A stretch of DNA of 64,000 nucleotides from Bacteroidota bacterium (lineage in GTDB: Bacteria > Bacteroidota > Bacteroidia > Chitinophagales > Saprospiraceae), in the NCBI GenBank assembly GCA_963169455.1, contig CAUJDW010000100.1:1-64000 (forward strand). The letters are read 5' to 3'. The notes under the pieces were generated by a model that did no database searches, had not been told where the DNA came from, and saw only the letters and a program-made list of their open reading frames with translations. Of the stretch, positions 41,076 to 49,599 are shown in pieces (positions within the stretch are counted from its first letter, which is position 1; each line of letters opens with the position of its first letter). The position numbers and the translations under genes are program-made.

Positions 41076-42149
41076 TCACGCATCGAAATCCAGCACTACC
41101 CTGTCCGTGCCGGGATGCGACTGGCAGGCAAGGATATAACCTGCCGCCACCTCATCCGGTTCGAGAGCGTAGTTGACCTCCATATCCACTTTGCCTTCGA
41201 GCAGTTTGGCGCGGCAGGTGCAGCAGACCCCGCCCTTACAAGCGAAGGGCAGCCCGGCGCCGGCTTTCAGGGCTGCGTCCAGGATGGTGTCTCCATTGGA
41301 AGCCAGGGGAAATTCGAAGGTATTGTCATCGAGTTTGATGATGATCCGGGATTCCACTGCCGGGCCTGCGTTCTCCTTCTGCTGTTTGGGCTGCTTTGAG
41401 CGTATGCGGCCGGTTGTGAAGAGTTCAAAGTGGATGCGCCCGGGTTCGGCGCCCTGCTCCAGGAGTACGCCGCGGATGGCGTCAGTCATCTCCTGTGGCC
41501 CGCAGAGGAAGAACTCATCCACTTCCAGCGGATCGATGAGCTTTTGGCAGAAGGCCCGGCACTTTTCCGCGTCGATCCGCCCGGTGAAGAGCGGGCTGCC
41601 CAGCTTTTCCCTGCTGAGCACGTGGTGCACGCTGAGGCGGCCCATGTAGATGTTTTTCAGCCCTTCGATCTCTTCCCGGAAGATGATGGAATCCAACCCA
41701 CGGTTGCCGTAGAAGAGGGTGAAGCTGCTGCGGGCTTCCCCTTCCAGCACGGCTTTCATGATGGACAGGATGGGCGTGATGCCGCTGCCGGCGGCGAAGG
41801 CCACGTAGTGCTTCGCGTTGGCGGGGGAAAGCTCTGTATTGAAGCGGCCCATGGGCGTCATCACTTCCAGGCTGTCGCCCACCTTGAGTTTTTCATTGGC
41901 AAAGGTGGAAAAACTGCCGCCTTCCACTTTTTTGACGGCCACCCTGAGCTTTCCTTCCAGGGGGCTGGCGCAGATGGAATAGGATCGGCGCAGCTCTTCG
42001 CCATCGATAGTTGCCTTGAGCGTCAGGTGCTGGCCCTGGGTGAAACGGTATTCTTCCCTGAGCGACTCCGGCACTTCGAAAGCCAGGGTGACGCAATCAG
42101 GCGTTTCGCGGCGGATTTCCCTGATAGCCAGGGTATGGAATTTCGGCAT
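41076..42149 (-). CDS. paaE: PaaE, phenylacetyl-CoA epoxidase reductase
   Basis: This 357-aa flavoprotein has an FAD-binding ferredoxin-reductase domain (residues 1-105, EELRRSYSICASP), an NAD(P) domain (115-225, YVAFAAGSGITPILSIMKAV, FFLCGPQEMTDAIRG) and a plant-type [2Fe-2S] ferredoxin domain (265-357, LPFACKGGVCCTCRAKLLEG). It passes electrons from NADPH to PaaA. It is about 13 kb from paaABC and is paired with tetR instead. A 15-bp hairpin sharing its core with the paaA-paaB hairpin lies in its leader. Confidence 0.94.
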   Translation of the reverse strand: MPKFHTLAIREIRRETPDCVTLAFEVPESLREEYRFTQGQHLTLKATIDGEELRRSYSICASPLEGKLRVAVKKVEGGSFSTFANEKLKVGDSLEVMTPMGRFNTELSPANAKHYVAFAAGSGITPILSIMKAVLEGEARSSFTLFYGNRGLDSIIFREEIEGLKNIYMGRLSVHHVLSREKLGSPLFTGRIDAEKCRAFCQKLIDPLEVDEFFLCGPQEMTDAIRGVLLEQGAEPGRIHFELFTTGRIRSKQPKQQKENAGPAVESRIIIKLDDNTFEFPLASNGDTILDAALKAGAGLPFACKGGVCCTCRAKLLEGKVDMEVNYALEPDEVAAGYILACQSHPGTDRVVLDFDA

Positions 42150-42171
42150 GGCCGGGGGAAGGTTTTTTTTT

Positions 42172-42205
42172 AAACCCGTGAGGTTTTTTTAAACCTCACG
42201 GGTTT
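42172..42205. repeat. 15-bp perfect hairpin in the paaE leader
   Basis: AAACCCGTGAGGTTT (42172-42186) and its exact complement (42191-42205) flank TTTT. The core AACCCGYGAGGTTT also forms the centre of the 30-bp hairpin between paaA and paaB. It could end rightward or leftward transcription or be a dispersed repeat. Confidence 0.75.
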
Positions 42206-42252
42206 AGTTGTATCTTTTCGGCCTGTAGTATAGGAAGGGCGGGTTTGAGCGC

Positions 42253-42507
42253 TTAGCCCAGGTGGGCCACATGGCGCATGAGCTTGCCCTTGAGGTTCGA
42301 GGCTTTATTCTTGTGCCAGGTGCCGCGCTTGGCAAGGCGGTCGATCATGCTCAGGACTTTGGGCAGAAACTGCTCTGCGGCAGCCTTTTCCTCCAATGAG
42401 CGCAGCTGCTTGATGGAAGTGCGCGTAGTCTTCTTGTAAAAACGGTTGCGGATGCGGCGGATAGCGTCCTGGCGTATGCGCTTCTTGGCTGATTTATGGT
42501 GTGCCAT
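42253..42507 (-). CDS. rpsT: 30S ribosomal protein S20
   Basis: This 84-aa very basic protein starts MAHHKSAKKRIRQDAIRRIR and ends LKGKLMRHVAHLG, the classical S20 pattern. S20 binds 16S rRNA near the 5' domain and helps in 30S assembly. It is monocistronic with an excellent promoter. Confidence 0.97.
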   Translation of the reverse strand: MAHHKSAKKRIRQDAIRRIRNRFYKKTTRTSIKQLRSLEEKAAAEQFLPKVLSMIDRLAKRGTWHKNKASNLKGKLMRHVAHLG

Positions 42508-42552
42508 TTATAACCAGATTTTTTCTTTTTGACTGATTTTCCAAACGAGGTG

Positions 42553-42584
42553 CAAAGTTAAACCTTCTTTTTGTAAAAGACAAA
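42553..42584 (-). promoter_or_regulatory. rpsT promoter
   Basis: On the minus strand TTTG (complement of 42581-42584), a 20-bp spacer and TAACTTTG (complement of 42553-42560), 45 bp before the ATG. This is one of the best Bacteroidota promoter matches in the window. Confidence 0.8.
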
Positions 42585-42752
42585 GCCGGAATGGGATTTT
42601 ATTCACTCCCCGCCGGCAATGCGCCGGGCCGCTGCCGGCGGGCAGGCTGATTGCCGGGCGCCGGACAAAAAAAGCCCGGGCTTTTCAGGCAGCGTTTCGG
42701 GCTGTAAATAGTATCTTTCCCCGCAAACAAAACGTTAACCAGACGCCTACCT

Positions 42753-43478
42753 ATGAGAAAAAACGCTACACTGGCTGCAGTACTCCTCCTTTTTTCCACT
42801 GCCATCCAGGCCCAGGTTTGGCTGGAGCTGGGCGCCAAGGGCATGATGGGATTCACCGGCTTCCGCAACAAAAATATCTCCAATGACAGCCGGCATGACA
42901 GCCAGCTCGGCCTGGCCACCTCCATAGGCGCAGTGGCCGCCATCAACATCGGCGAATACCACGGGCTGAATATCGAGGGGCTGGGGGCCACCCATCATCA
43001 ATCCTTCACTTTTCGGGACGATGGCGGAACAAGCAACGCTATCAATATGGAGTGGAAAAGCACCGACCTCTACTTCCTGTACCGCTGGTACCGCGACAAC
43101 GGGGCGTTCCTGGAACTGGGGCCCAAGGTGACCTACATCCGCGAAGCCCAGCAGTCTTATGGAACCGACTGGGCCAAAGTGACGGACAAATACGCCGACA
43201 AGTATTATTCCGCCGCCTTTGGCGTCGGCGGCTTTGTATCCACCTCTCAAGTCCTCACCGTCAAAACAGGCCTGCGCGCCGAATACGCCCTGACCGACCT
43301 GATCTCCGAACAAGGGCAGGCCGAAGGCTATCCTTCCCCATACGCCAACTTCGAAACCTACGCCGAAACCCGCCCCTTCCGCCTGGGGCTGTACCTGGAA
43401 GTCACTTTCGGGGTGGGTGGCATCGCCCAGTCCATGTGCGGCAGCCGGGGCTTTATTTTCGGCACGGGTTATAAGTGA
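42753..43478 (+). CDS. outer-membrane beta-barrel protein, hypothetical
   Basis: This 241-aa protein has a signal peptide (MRKNATLAAVLLLFSTAIQA) followed by alternating strands: QVWLELGAKGMMGFTG, LATSIGAVAAINIGEYHG, MEWKSTDLYFLYRWYRDNGA, FLELGPKVTYIREAQQ and RPFRLGLYLEVTFGVGGIAQ. The pattern suits a small barrel of 8-10 strands. No specific family is recognised. It is divergent from rpsT, and alone. Confidence 0.75.
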   Translation: MRKNATLAAVLLLFSTAIQAQVWLELGAKGMMGFTGFRNKNISNDSRHDSQLGLATSIGAVAAINIGEYHGLNIEGLGATHHQSFTFRDDGGTSNAINMEWKSTDLYFLYRWYRDNGAFLELGPKVTYIREAQQSYGTDWAKVTDKYADKYYSAAFGVGGFVSTSQVLTVKTGLRAEYALTDLISEQGQAEGYPSPYANFETYAETRPFRLGLYLEVTFGVGGIAQSMCGSRGFIFGTGYK

Positions 43479-43713
43479 GGGCATAGGGCACATGAACCAA
43501 CCGGCCTTTTGGCGCATCGGCCACAAGGCATTTCACCCCTGCATTCCGAGAACACCCAGGCTTCTCCGTTTGTTACCAATCAATAAAGACAAGCCCAAAA
43601 CCTTTTTATGCTGTTTTTCTTGCTTTTGTGGGAAAGCACCTTTTAATTGGGCGCTGATTTTAAAGAAGGGTAATTTGTTTGCCCGAAAAATAAAACAACG
43701 CCAAGTACCTGTA

Positions 43714-43721
43714 TATTTTTG
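43714..43721 (+). promoter_or_regulatory. candidate -7 box before the 2-oxoglutarate dehydrogenase gene
   Basis: TATTTTTG matches TAnnTTTG 24 bp before the ATG at 43746. A TTTG lies 32 bp upstream (43678-43681), too far to be a standard -33 element. The 267-bp gap before the gene otherwise holds nothing. Confidence 0.4.
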
Positions 43722-43745
43722 CCGAATCATAAAGCACCGAAGCAG

Positions 43746-46511
43746 ATGAGTGACTTTTCATTTATTGCGAACGCACATCCCTCCTACATCGAATCGATGT
43801 ATGAACAATATCAGCAGAACCCGGACCTGGTCGAAGAGAGCTGGCGGGCTTTTTTCCGGGGTTTTGATTTTGCCCACAGCACCAACGGCCATGGAGCAGG
43901 CGGGGCGGCCACGGCCATTCCTGCCGAAGTGCTTGAAAAAGAAGCCAGGGTTCAGGCCCTGATCACGGCCTTCCGCAACCGGGGGCACCTGCTTTCGACC
44001 ACCAACCCCATCCGCCGGCGCCGCGACCGCCGCCCCAACCTCAACCTCGAGGACTTCGGGCTGTCGGAACAGGACCTGAATACCGAATTCCACGCCGGCT
44101 CGGAAATCGGGATCGGGAAAGCCACACTCAACCAGATTATCGCCCGCATGCGCAAGGTGTACTGCGGCAATATCGGCATCGAATACCACCACATCCAGGA
44201 CCGCGAAAAGCGCCGCTGGATACGGAGCAAGATCGAATCCTCCGACCCCGACAAGGGGTACGGCATCAGCATGGAAAAAAAGCGCCGCATCCTGGAGAAA
44301 CTGAACGGGGCAGTGGTTTTTGAAAAATTCCTGCACACCAAATACGTCGGGCAGAAGCGCTTCTCGCTCGAAGGCGGCGAGACCACCATCGTCGCACTCG
44401 ACGGCATCATCAACAAAGGGGCGGAGGACAAGGTGGAAGAGGTACTCATCGGCATGGCGCACCGCGGCCGCCTCAACGTGCTGGCCAACACCATGGGTAA
44501 AACCTACAGCCAGATATTCAACGAATTCGAAGGCATAGCTGTGCCCGACCTCAGCTTCGGCGATGGAGACGTCAAGTACCACCTCGGCTTTTCCTCCCAG
44601 GTGGAAACGCCTTCCGGAAAAACCGTGCACCTCAAACTCGTGCCCAACCCTTCCCACCTCGAGTCGGTCAACCCCGTCGTGGAAGGCTTTGCCCGGGCCA
44701 AAGCGGACCTGCTGTACGGCAGCGACTACGACCGCATCCTGCCCATCCTCATCCACGGCGACGCGGCGCTGGCCGGGCAGGGTATCGTTTATGAAACCGT
44801 GCAGATGAGCCAGCTGGAAGGGTACTACACCGGCGGCACCATCCACTTCGTGATCAACAACCAGATCGGCTTCACCACCGACTTCGACGACGCCCGCTCG
44901 TCCACCTACAGCACGGGTGTGGCCAACGTCGTTCAGGCCCCTGTTTTCCACGTCAACGGCGACGACCCGGAGGCGGTGCTCTTCGCCGTCGAATTCGCCG
45001 TCGAATACCGACAGAAATTCAACAACGACGTGTTCATCGATATGGTCTGCTACCGCAAGCACGGCCACAACGAAGGCGACGACCCCCAGTTTACCCAGCC
45101 GGAGATGTACGACATTATCAAAAACCACCCCAACCCCCGCGAGGTGTACATCCAGAAGCTGGCCGACCGGGGTGAGATGGACAAAAAACTGGCCGAGGAA
45201 ATGGAGGAAGCTTTCTGGAACCACCTCCAGGAGCGCCTCGACGAAGTGCGCGAAAAGCCGCTGCCCTACGAATACCAGGAACCTGAACAGGCCTGGCGGG
45301 CGCTGAAAAAAACCAAAGACCCGAAAGACTTCGAATACTCGCCGGAAACCGGCATTTCGCGTGAACGGCTCGACAAGCTGGCCAAACACCTGATGGCCAT
45401 CCCCAATGGCTTTACACCGCTGAGCAAGGTCAACCGCCTGCTGAAGAGCAAACAGGCCCTGCTGGATGAAAACAAGCTGGACTGGGCCATGGGCGAGCTG
45501 ATGGCCTACGGCAGCATCCTCCAGGAGGGCAAAGACGTGCGGATGAGCGGCCAGGACGTCCGCCGCGGCACCTTCTCGCACCGCCATGCCGTACTGCGCG
45601 ACGCCCGGACCTATGAGCCCCACAACCGGCTGGACAATATTCAGGAGGGCCAGGGCAAATTCCGAATCTTCAACTCCCTGCTCTCCGAATTCGGCGTGCT
45701 GGGCTTCGAATACGGCTATTCGCTGGCCTCACCGGACACCCTCGTTATCTGGGAAGCGCAATTCGGCGACTTCTATAATGGCGCCCAGACTATTGTCGAC
45801 CAGTACATTGCCGCTGCGGAAAGCAAGTGGCAACGCATGAGCGGGCTGGTCATGCTGCTGCCTCATGGCTACGAAGGCCAGGGGCCCGAACACTCCAGCG
45901 CCCGCCCCGAACGCTTCCTGCAGGCCTGCGCGGATTTCAACATGACGGTGGCCAACGTCACCACCCCGGCCAACTTCTTCCACCTCATGCGCCGACAACT
46001 GGAACGGCCCTTCCGCAAACCGCTCGTCGTCATGGCGCCCAAATCATTGCTGCGCCATCCTGAATGTGTCTCTCCGGTGGAAGACTTCCTCGAAGGAACC
46101 CGGTTCCAGGAAGTTTACGACGACCCCCTGGTAGGGCCGCGCAGCGGGAAAAAGGTAAGCCGTGTGCTGTTGTGCAGCGGAAAAGTTTACTTCGACCTCC
46201 TGGAAAAGAAACGGAACGACAAGCGCGAGGATGTAGCCATCGTGCGCCTGGAACAACTCTACCCCCTGCCGGCAAAACAACTGGCGGACATTTTCAGCCG
46301 ATACCCCAATGCAACGGTGAACTGGGTACAGGAGGAACCCTCCAATATGGGCGCCTGGCAATACATCAACAACACCTTACTCACCGAAATCGGCCCGGAT
46401 ATTAAATTGAGCTATTTCGCCCGGAAACCGAGCGCTTCGCCTGCGACGGGATTCAAGAAGGTGCACGACGAACAGCAGGCAGGCGTCGTACAGCGCGCTT
46501 TCGGAGCATAG
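43746..46511 (+). CDS. sucA: 2-oxoglutarate dehydrogenase E1 component
   Basis: This 921-aa thiamine-diphosphate enzyme decarboxylates 2-oxoglutarate in the TCA cycle and transfers succinyl to the E2 lipoyl group. Signatures: N-terminal FIANAHPSYIESMYEQYQQN (E2-binding region), TPP pocket IGMAHRGRLNVLANTMGK, NNQIGFTTDFDDARSS, HGYEGQGPEHSSARPERFLQ and the C-terminal WVQEEPSNMGAWQYI. The ATG at 43746 gives MSDFSFIANA, the usual start. No E2 (sucB) follows; the next gene is on the other strand, so E1 and E2 are unlinked here. Confidence 0.96.
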   Translation: MSDFSFIANAHPSYIESMYEQYQQNPDLVEESWRAFFRGFDFAHSTNGHGAGGAATAIPAEVLEKEARVQALITAFRNRGHLLSTTNPIRRRRDRRPNLNLEDFGLSEQDLNTEFHAGSEIGIGKATLNQIIARMRKVYCGNIGIEYHHIQDREKRRWIRSKIESSDPDKGYGISMEKKRRILEKLNGAVVFEKFLHTKYVGQKRFSLEGGETTIVALDGIINKGAEDKVEEVLIGMAHRGRLNVLANTMGKTYSQIFNEFEGIAVPDLSFGDGDVKYHLGFSSQVETPSGKTVHLKLVPNPSHLESVNPVVEGFARAKADLLYGSDYDRILPILIHGDAALAGQGIVYETVQMSQLEGYYTGGTIHFVINNQIGFTTDFDDARSSTYSTGVANVVQAPVFHVNGDDPEAVLFAVEFAVEYRQKFNNDVFIDMVCYRKHGHNEGDDPQFTQPEMYDIIKNHPNPREVYIQKLADRGEMDKKLAEEMEEAFWNHLQERLDEVREKPLPYEYQEPEQAWRALKKTKDPKDFEYSPETGISRERLDKLAKHLMAIPNGFTPLSKVNRLLKSKQALLDENKLDWAMGELMAYGSILQEGKDVRMSGQDVRRGTFSHRHAVLRDARTYEPHNRLDNIQEGQGKFRIFNSLLSEFGVLGFEYGYSLASPDTLVIWEAQFGDFYNGAQTIVDQYIAAAESKWQRMSGLVMLLPHGYEGQGPEHSSARPERFLQACADFNMTVANVTTPANFFHLMRRQLERPFRKPLVVMAPKSLLRHPECVSPVEDFLEGTRFQEVYDDPLVGPRSGKKVSRVLLCSGKVYFDLLEKKRNDKREDVAIVRLEQLYPLPAKQLADIFSRYPNATVNWVQEEPSNMGAWQYINNTLLTEIGPDIKLSYFARKPSASPATGFKKVHDEQQAGVVQRAFGA

Positions 46512-46627
46512 CGCAACGGGAACCAAATAACAGGAGCGCGCCTTGTAAAAAACAGCGGCAGGGGGCGCCGCCCCCTACAGGCCCGGATCGGGATTGCTGC
46601 GCCCTTAGGGCATGCGCCAGATGCAGG

Positions 46628-47137
46628 TCAATGGTGGTGATGCCCGCCAGGCCCATGCACATGGCCGTGTTCGATTTCCGACTGGGTAGCTTCCCTGACA
46701 TCTTCGATGCTGACCGTAAAGTACAGGTCGACGCCCGCCATGGGATGGTTGAAGTCCATGACGACTTCATCGTCCTGTATCTCCATAACCGTACCCAGCA
46801 GTTGATTGCCGTCGGGGTCGCGCATGGGAATGACCTTGCCTTCCTGAAGCAGGTTTTCATCCAGTTTGCCATCGACCACGAAGGTGTCTTTGGGAATGGA
46901 AACGACGGCATCGGGGTCGTACGTGCCGTAAGCATCTTCGCTGTTGATGCCGAAGGAAAAAGCGTCGCCCGTCTTTTTCCCCGCCAGTTGATTTTCAAAT
47001 TCGGGGATCATCTGCCCTATTCCGTAAAGGAACACCAGCGGTTCACTGCCAAAGGTCTCCTCGACCAGTTCACCCGTTGCGTCTCCTTCCTGGAGTTTGT
47101 AGTGAAGGGTGACGACTTTGTTTTTGTTGATTGTCAT
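46628..47137 (-). CDS. SlyD-like FKBP peptidyl-prolyl isomerase
   Basis: This 169-aa protein has an FKBP core interrupted by an IF (chaperone) insert: VVTLHYKLQEGDATGELVEE, PLVFLYGIGQMIPEFENQLA, GKKTGDAFSFGINSEDAYGT, and after the insert VMDFNHPMAGVDLYFTVSIE. It ends in a His-rich tail (HGHVHGPGGHHHH), as in SlyD, suggesting Ni/Zn binding. It assists folding of proline-containing proteins in the cytoplasm. The start at 47137 is preferred to an open extension to 47263, which runs through the promoter and a hairpin. Confidence 0.93.
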   Translation of the reverse strand: MTINKNKVVTLHYKLQEGDATGELVEETFGSEPLVFLYGIGQMIPEFENQLAGKKTGDAFSFGINSEDAYGTYDPDAVVSIPKDTFVVDGKLDENLLQEGKVIPMRDPDGNQLLGTVMEIQDDEVVMDFNHPMAGVDLYFTVSIEDVREATQSEIEHGHVHGPGGHHHH

Positions 47138-47235
47138 AAAGATTGGTTTGAAGCCAGGATTTGTTTGCACCCACGGGCGTTTCCCCACAGGCGCCCACGA
47201 TTGAAATCGCGGGAAAATGCGGGAGGCAAGGTAGG

Positions 47236-47263
47236 CAAATATATCGGGGCTCAGAAATTTCAA
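47236..47263 (-). promoter_or_regulatory. candidate promoter of the FKBP gene
   Basis: The minus strand carries TTG (complement of 47261-47263), a 17-bp spacer and TATATTTG (complement of 47236-47243). The spacer is slightly short. The leader would be about 95 nt and contains the hairpin 47195-47214 (CCCACGATT-GA-AATCGCGGG, one mismatch). Confidence 0.5.
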
Positions 47264-47314
47264 CTTACATTTAAACGCTTGATGGGGAGGCCGCCAGGCC
47301 TTCCGGCCTCCGCC

Positions 47315-48178
47315 TCAGACCGTGCTCACCCATTCCGGCGCCTGAGGCAGCGGCAGGTGGCCCCAGCAGAGCACCTGCCGGGGCTCCTGTGGTGTGGCGC
47401 GATACCCTACGGTTTCCAGCTTGTAGATGATTTCGAGGCAGCGGGAGCAATACAGGCAGTCCTGCCAGAGCGAAGCATACCCCTGGCCTTTGCGGAAACC
47501 GCTTTGCCATCGGCGCTTATAGAGCGGGCAGCCAGGTACGATAAAGCTATGGCGCCCCTTAAAATAGCGGTGGCGCACGGGGCGGGCGGCGGCTTCCCTG
47601 CGCAGGCGGTATTCAACGCCCTGCTTTTTGGGGTGAAAGAGCCATCTTTTGTGAGCCAGGCCATGGATAAGATCGCTGTCGAAGCCCGAAGGCACATTGG
47701 CTATATGCAGTACGTCGATCTCCAGGGCAGGCAGGCCCAGTTGCTGCAGGCGTTTCAGTTTTTTCTCCGGAGCGGGGTGGGTGGCCGCAATTTCCAGGAG
47801 CAGCCGCCTGGAGCCCGCCTCCAGCAGCAGGTCGGGTACAATACCGCCGAAATGCTGTTCCACCCGAACGTTGTCGAAACGGATGAGCTGCGCGGGGAAC
47901 AAGGGCTGCTGCTGGCGGTGGAGGCATACCTGCGGCACGGCAATGCGGCGGGCTTGTTCCAGTATTTCCTTCGCCCTGAGATGCAGTGCGGTTTCCAGCG
48001 CATGGGCGCAGCTCCCACCACGGTGGTGGGCGAAGTGCGGCGCATGGCGGGCGCCTTTCTTCGCCACCAGCGGCTCCCGGCATGCCGGGCATACACAGCC
48101 GCAGGACAGCCCGCGGGCAACTTCTTCCACGCGCAGCAACCGGCCGTCGCGCAGGCCAAAGGGGAGTTGGGGGGGCAT
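47315..48178 (-). CDS. CoiA-like competence/nuclease protein
   Basis: This 287-aa protein has the CoiA N-terminal zinc-finger-like part (CPACREPLVAKKGARHAPHF then AHHRGGSCAHALETALHLRA) and a PD-(D/E)XK-like nuclease core (GGIVPDLLLEAGSRRLLLEI, with Asp and Glu but Ala where Lys is usual). The C-terminus has a CLYCSRC knuckle. CoiA proteins aid recombination of incoming single-stranded DNA during transformation; the role here is an inference. The frame continues upstream through a (TRN)10-coding repeat to a TTG at 48316, but the ATG at 48178 gives the family start. The repeat thus lies in the leader. Confidence 0.82.
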   Translation of the reverse strand: MPPQLPFGLRDGRLLRVEEVARGLSCGCVCPACREPLVAKKGARHAPHFAHHRGGSCAHALETALHLRAKEILEQARRIAVPQVCLHRQQQPLFPAQLIRFDNVRVEQHFGGIVPDLLLEAGSRRLLLEIAATHPAPEKKLKRLQQLGLPALEIDVLHIANVPSGFDSDLIHGLAHKRWLFHPKKQGVEYRLRREAAARPVRHRYFKGRHSFIVPGCPLYKRRWQSGFRKGQGYASLWQDCLYCSRCLEIIYKLETVGYRATPQEPRQVLCWGHLPLPQAPEWVSTV

Positions 48179-48180
48179 GG

Positions 48181-48270
48181 TGTTTCGGGTGTTTCGGGTG
48201 TTTCGGGTGTTTCGGGTGTTTCGGGTGTTTCGGGTGTTTCGGGTGTTTCGGGTGTTTCGGGTGTTTCGGG
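48181..48270. repeat. ten exact 9-bp tandem repeats before the CoiA-like gene
   Basis: TGTTTCGGG occurs ten times in perfect tandem (90 bp), ending 2 bp from the CoiA-like ATG. A candidate promoter lies beyond it, so the array would be in the mRNA leader. The unit belongs to the same NNNTTCGGG class as the satellite at 55959-56712. Confidence 0.95.
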
Positions 48271-48282
48271 TGTGGAACAGGA

Positions 48283-48313
48283 GAAAGATAAAAATAATCC
48301 CCAAAAGAAGCAA
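48283..48313 (-). promoter_or_regulatory. candidate promoter of the CoiA-like gene
   Basis: The minus strand has TTG (complement of 48311-48313), a 20-bp spacer and TATCTTTC (complement of 48283-48290, one mismatch to TAnnTTTG). Confidence 0.45.
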
Positions 48314-48476
48314 CAATAAGTTGCAAATTATTTGTTTTTGTGGAATTTTAAAGGAAGCCCTATCTTTAGAGAAGCAAAATGCCCGGGCGATCCAAGGCCT
48401 GTTTCGAAAAGGGCATTCCCTTTGATTTCCGGATTACCTAGCGATATAGCATCGCTGTGGCCAAACCTGCAAGCAC

Positions 48477-49565
48477 ATGCTCCACTCCCACCCCACCCGC
48501 CGCGAGTTTATCCAAACCCTGTCTCTGGGTGCTGGCGCACTTCTGCTGCCCGGCATCCTCTGCCGGCCGAAGAAAGCGCGCCTGGGCGTAGCCCTTGTCG
48601 GACTGGGCTACTACAGCGCCGGCCTGCTTGCTCCTGCCCTGCAGTTGACGCAACATTGTTACCTGGCAGGCATCGTCACCGGCAGCCCCGATAAGATACC
48701 AGCCTGGCAAAAGCAATATGGCATCCCGGACGAGAACATTTACGATTACGGGAACTTTGACGAGATTGCCAACAACCCCGCCATCGACATCGTGTACGTG
48801 GTGCTGCCCAACTCCATGCACGCCGAATATTGCGCCCGGGCCGCCAATGCCGGCAAACACGTCTTCTGCGAAAAGCCCATGGCCGTCACGGCAGCCGAAT
48901 GCGAAGCCGCCATCCGCGCCTGCCGCGACAACAAGGTGTCGCTGTCCATCGGCTATCGCATGCAACACGAGCCCAACACCCGGGAACTCATCCGCATTGG
49001 CAGGGAAAAGGTATTCGGCGCTCCAAAACTGGTAAAAGCCTCTGCCGGTTTCTACGACGGCCGCTCCGGCCACTGGCGGCTGAAAAAGGCCATGGGCGGC
49101 GGCGCCATGTTCGACATGGGCGTCTATGCCCTGCAGGCCGCCCGCTACTGCACGGGAGAAGAGCCCGTCGCCGTCACGGCCAGGCACAGCACCACCCGCC
49201 CGGAGATATATACCGAAGTGGATGAAACGACCCATTTCGAGCTTGAGTTTCCCGGCGGCGCCCGCGCCGAGTGCGCCACCAGCTTTGGCCAAAGCATGAA
49301 CCGGCTGCACGTCACCTATGAGAAGGGCTGGGCGCAACTGGAACCCTTCCAGGCCTACAACGGCATACGGGGTGAAGCCAGCGACGGCCGCCGCTTCGAC
49401 GCGTACACGCCCAACCAGCAGGCCAAACAAATGGATGAGGACGCGCTGGCTATACTGGAAGGCCGGCCAGTGGCCGTGCCGGGAGAGGAAGGATTGAGGG
49501 ACATCAGAGTGGTTGAAGCGATATTCGAAGCGGCTGCGAAAGGGGAACGGGTAACTATCGGTTAA
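48477..49565 (+). CDS. Gfo/Idh/MocA oxidoreductase with Tat signal
   Basis: This 362-aa protein starts MLHSHPTRREFIQTLSLGAG: a twin-arginine signal (TRREFIQ) with a hydrophobic run, so it is a substrate of the Tat system. The mature enzyme has a Rossmann domain (VALVGLGYYSAGLLAPAL), the substrate-domain motif EKPMAVTAAECEAAI, and a C-terminal alpha/beta domain (GGGAMFDMGVYALQAARY). It is likely a periplasmic NAD(P)-dependent sugar dehydrogenase or glucose-fructose oxidoreductase relative. It overlaps nothing and is followed at 1-34 bp by the DUF2459 gene. Confidence 0.92.
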   Translation: MLHSHPTRREFIQTLSLGAGALLLPGILCRPKKARLGVALVGLGYYSAGLLAPALQLTQHCYLAGIVTGSPDKIPAWQKQYGIPDENIYDYGNFDEIANNPAIDIVYVVLPNSMHAEYCARAANAGKHVFCEKPMAVTAAECEAAIRACRDNKVSLSIGYRMQHEPNTRELIRIGREKVFGAPKLVKASAGFYDGRSGHWRLKKAMGGGAMFDMGVYALQAARYCTGEEPVAVTARHSTTRPEIYTEVDETTHFELEFPGGARAECATSFGQSMNRLHVTYEKGWAQLEPFQAYNGIRGEASDGRRFDAYTPNQQAKQMDEDALAILEGRPVAVPGEEGLRDIRVVEAIFEAAAKGERVTIG

Positions 49566-49599
49566 AATGTCACCGGAGGAGCACGGCGGGTTCATTGCC

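Noticed and set aside
43758-45623. 621-codon leftward frame inside sucA
   Set aside because: Shadow of a gene with complete E1 signatures.
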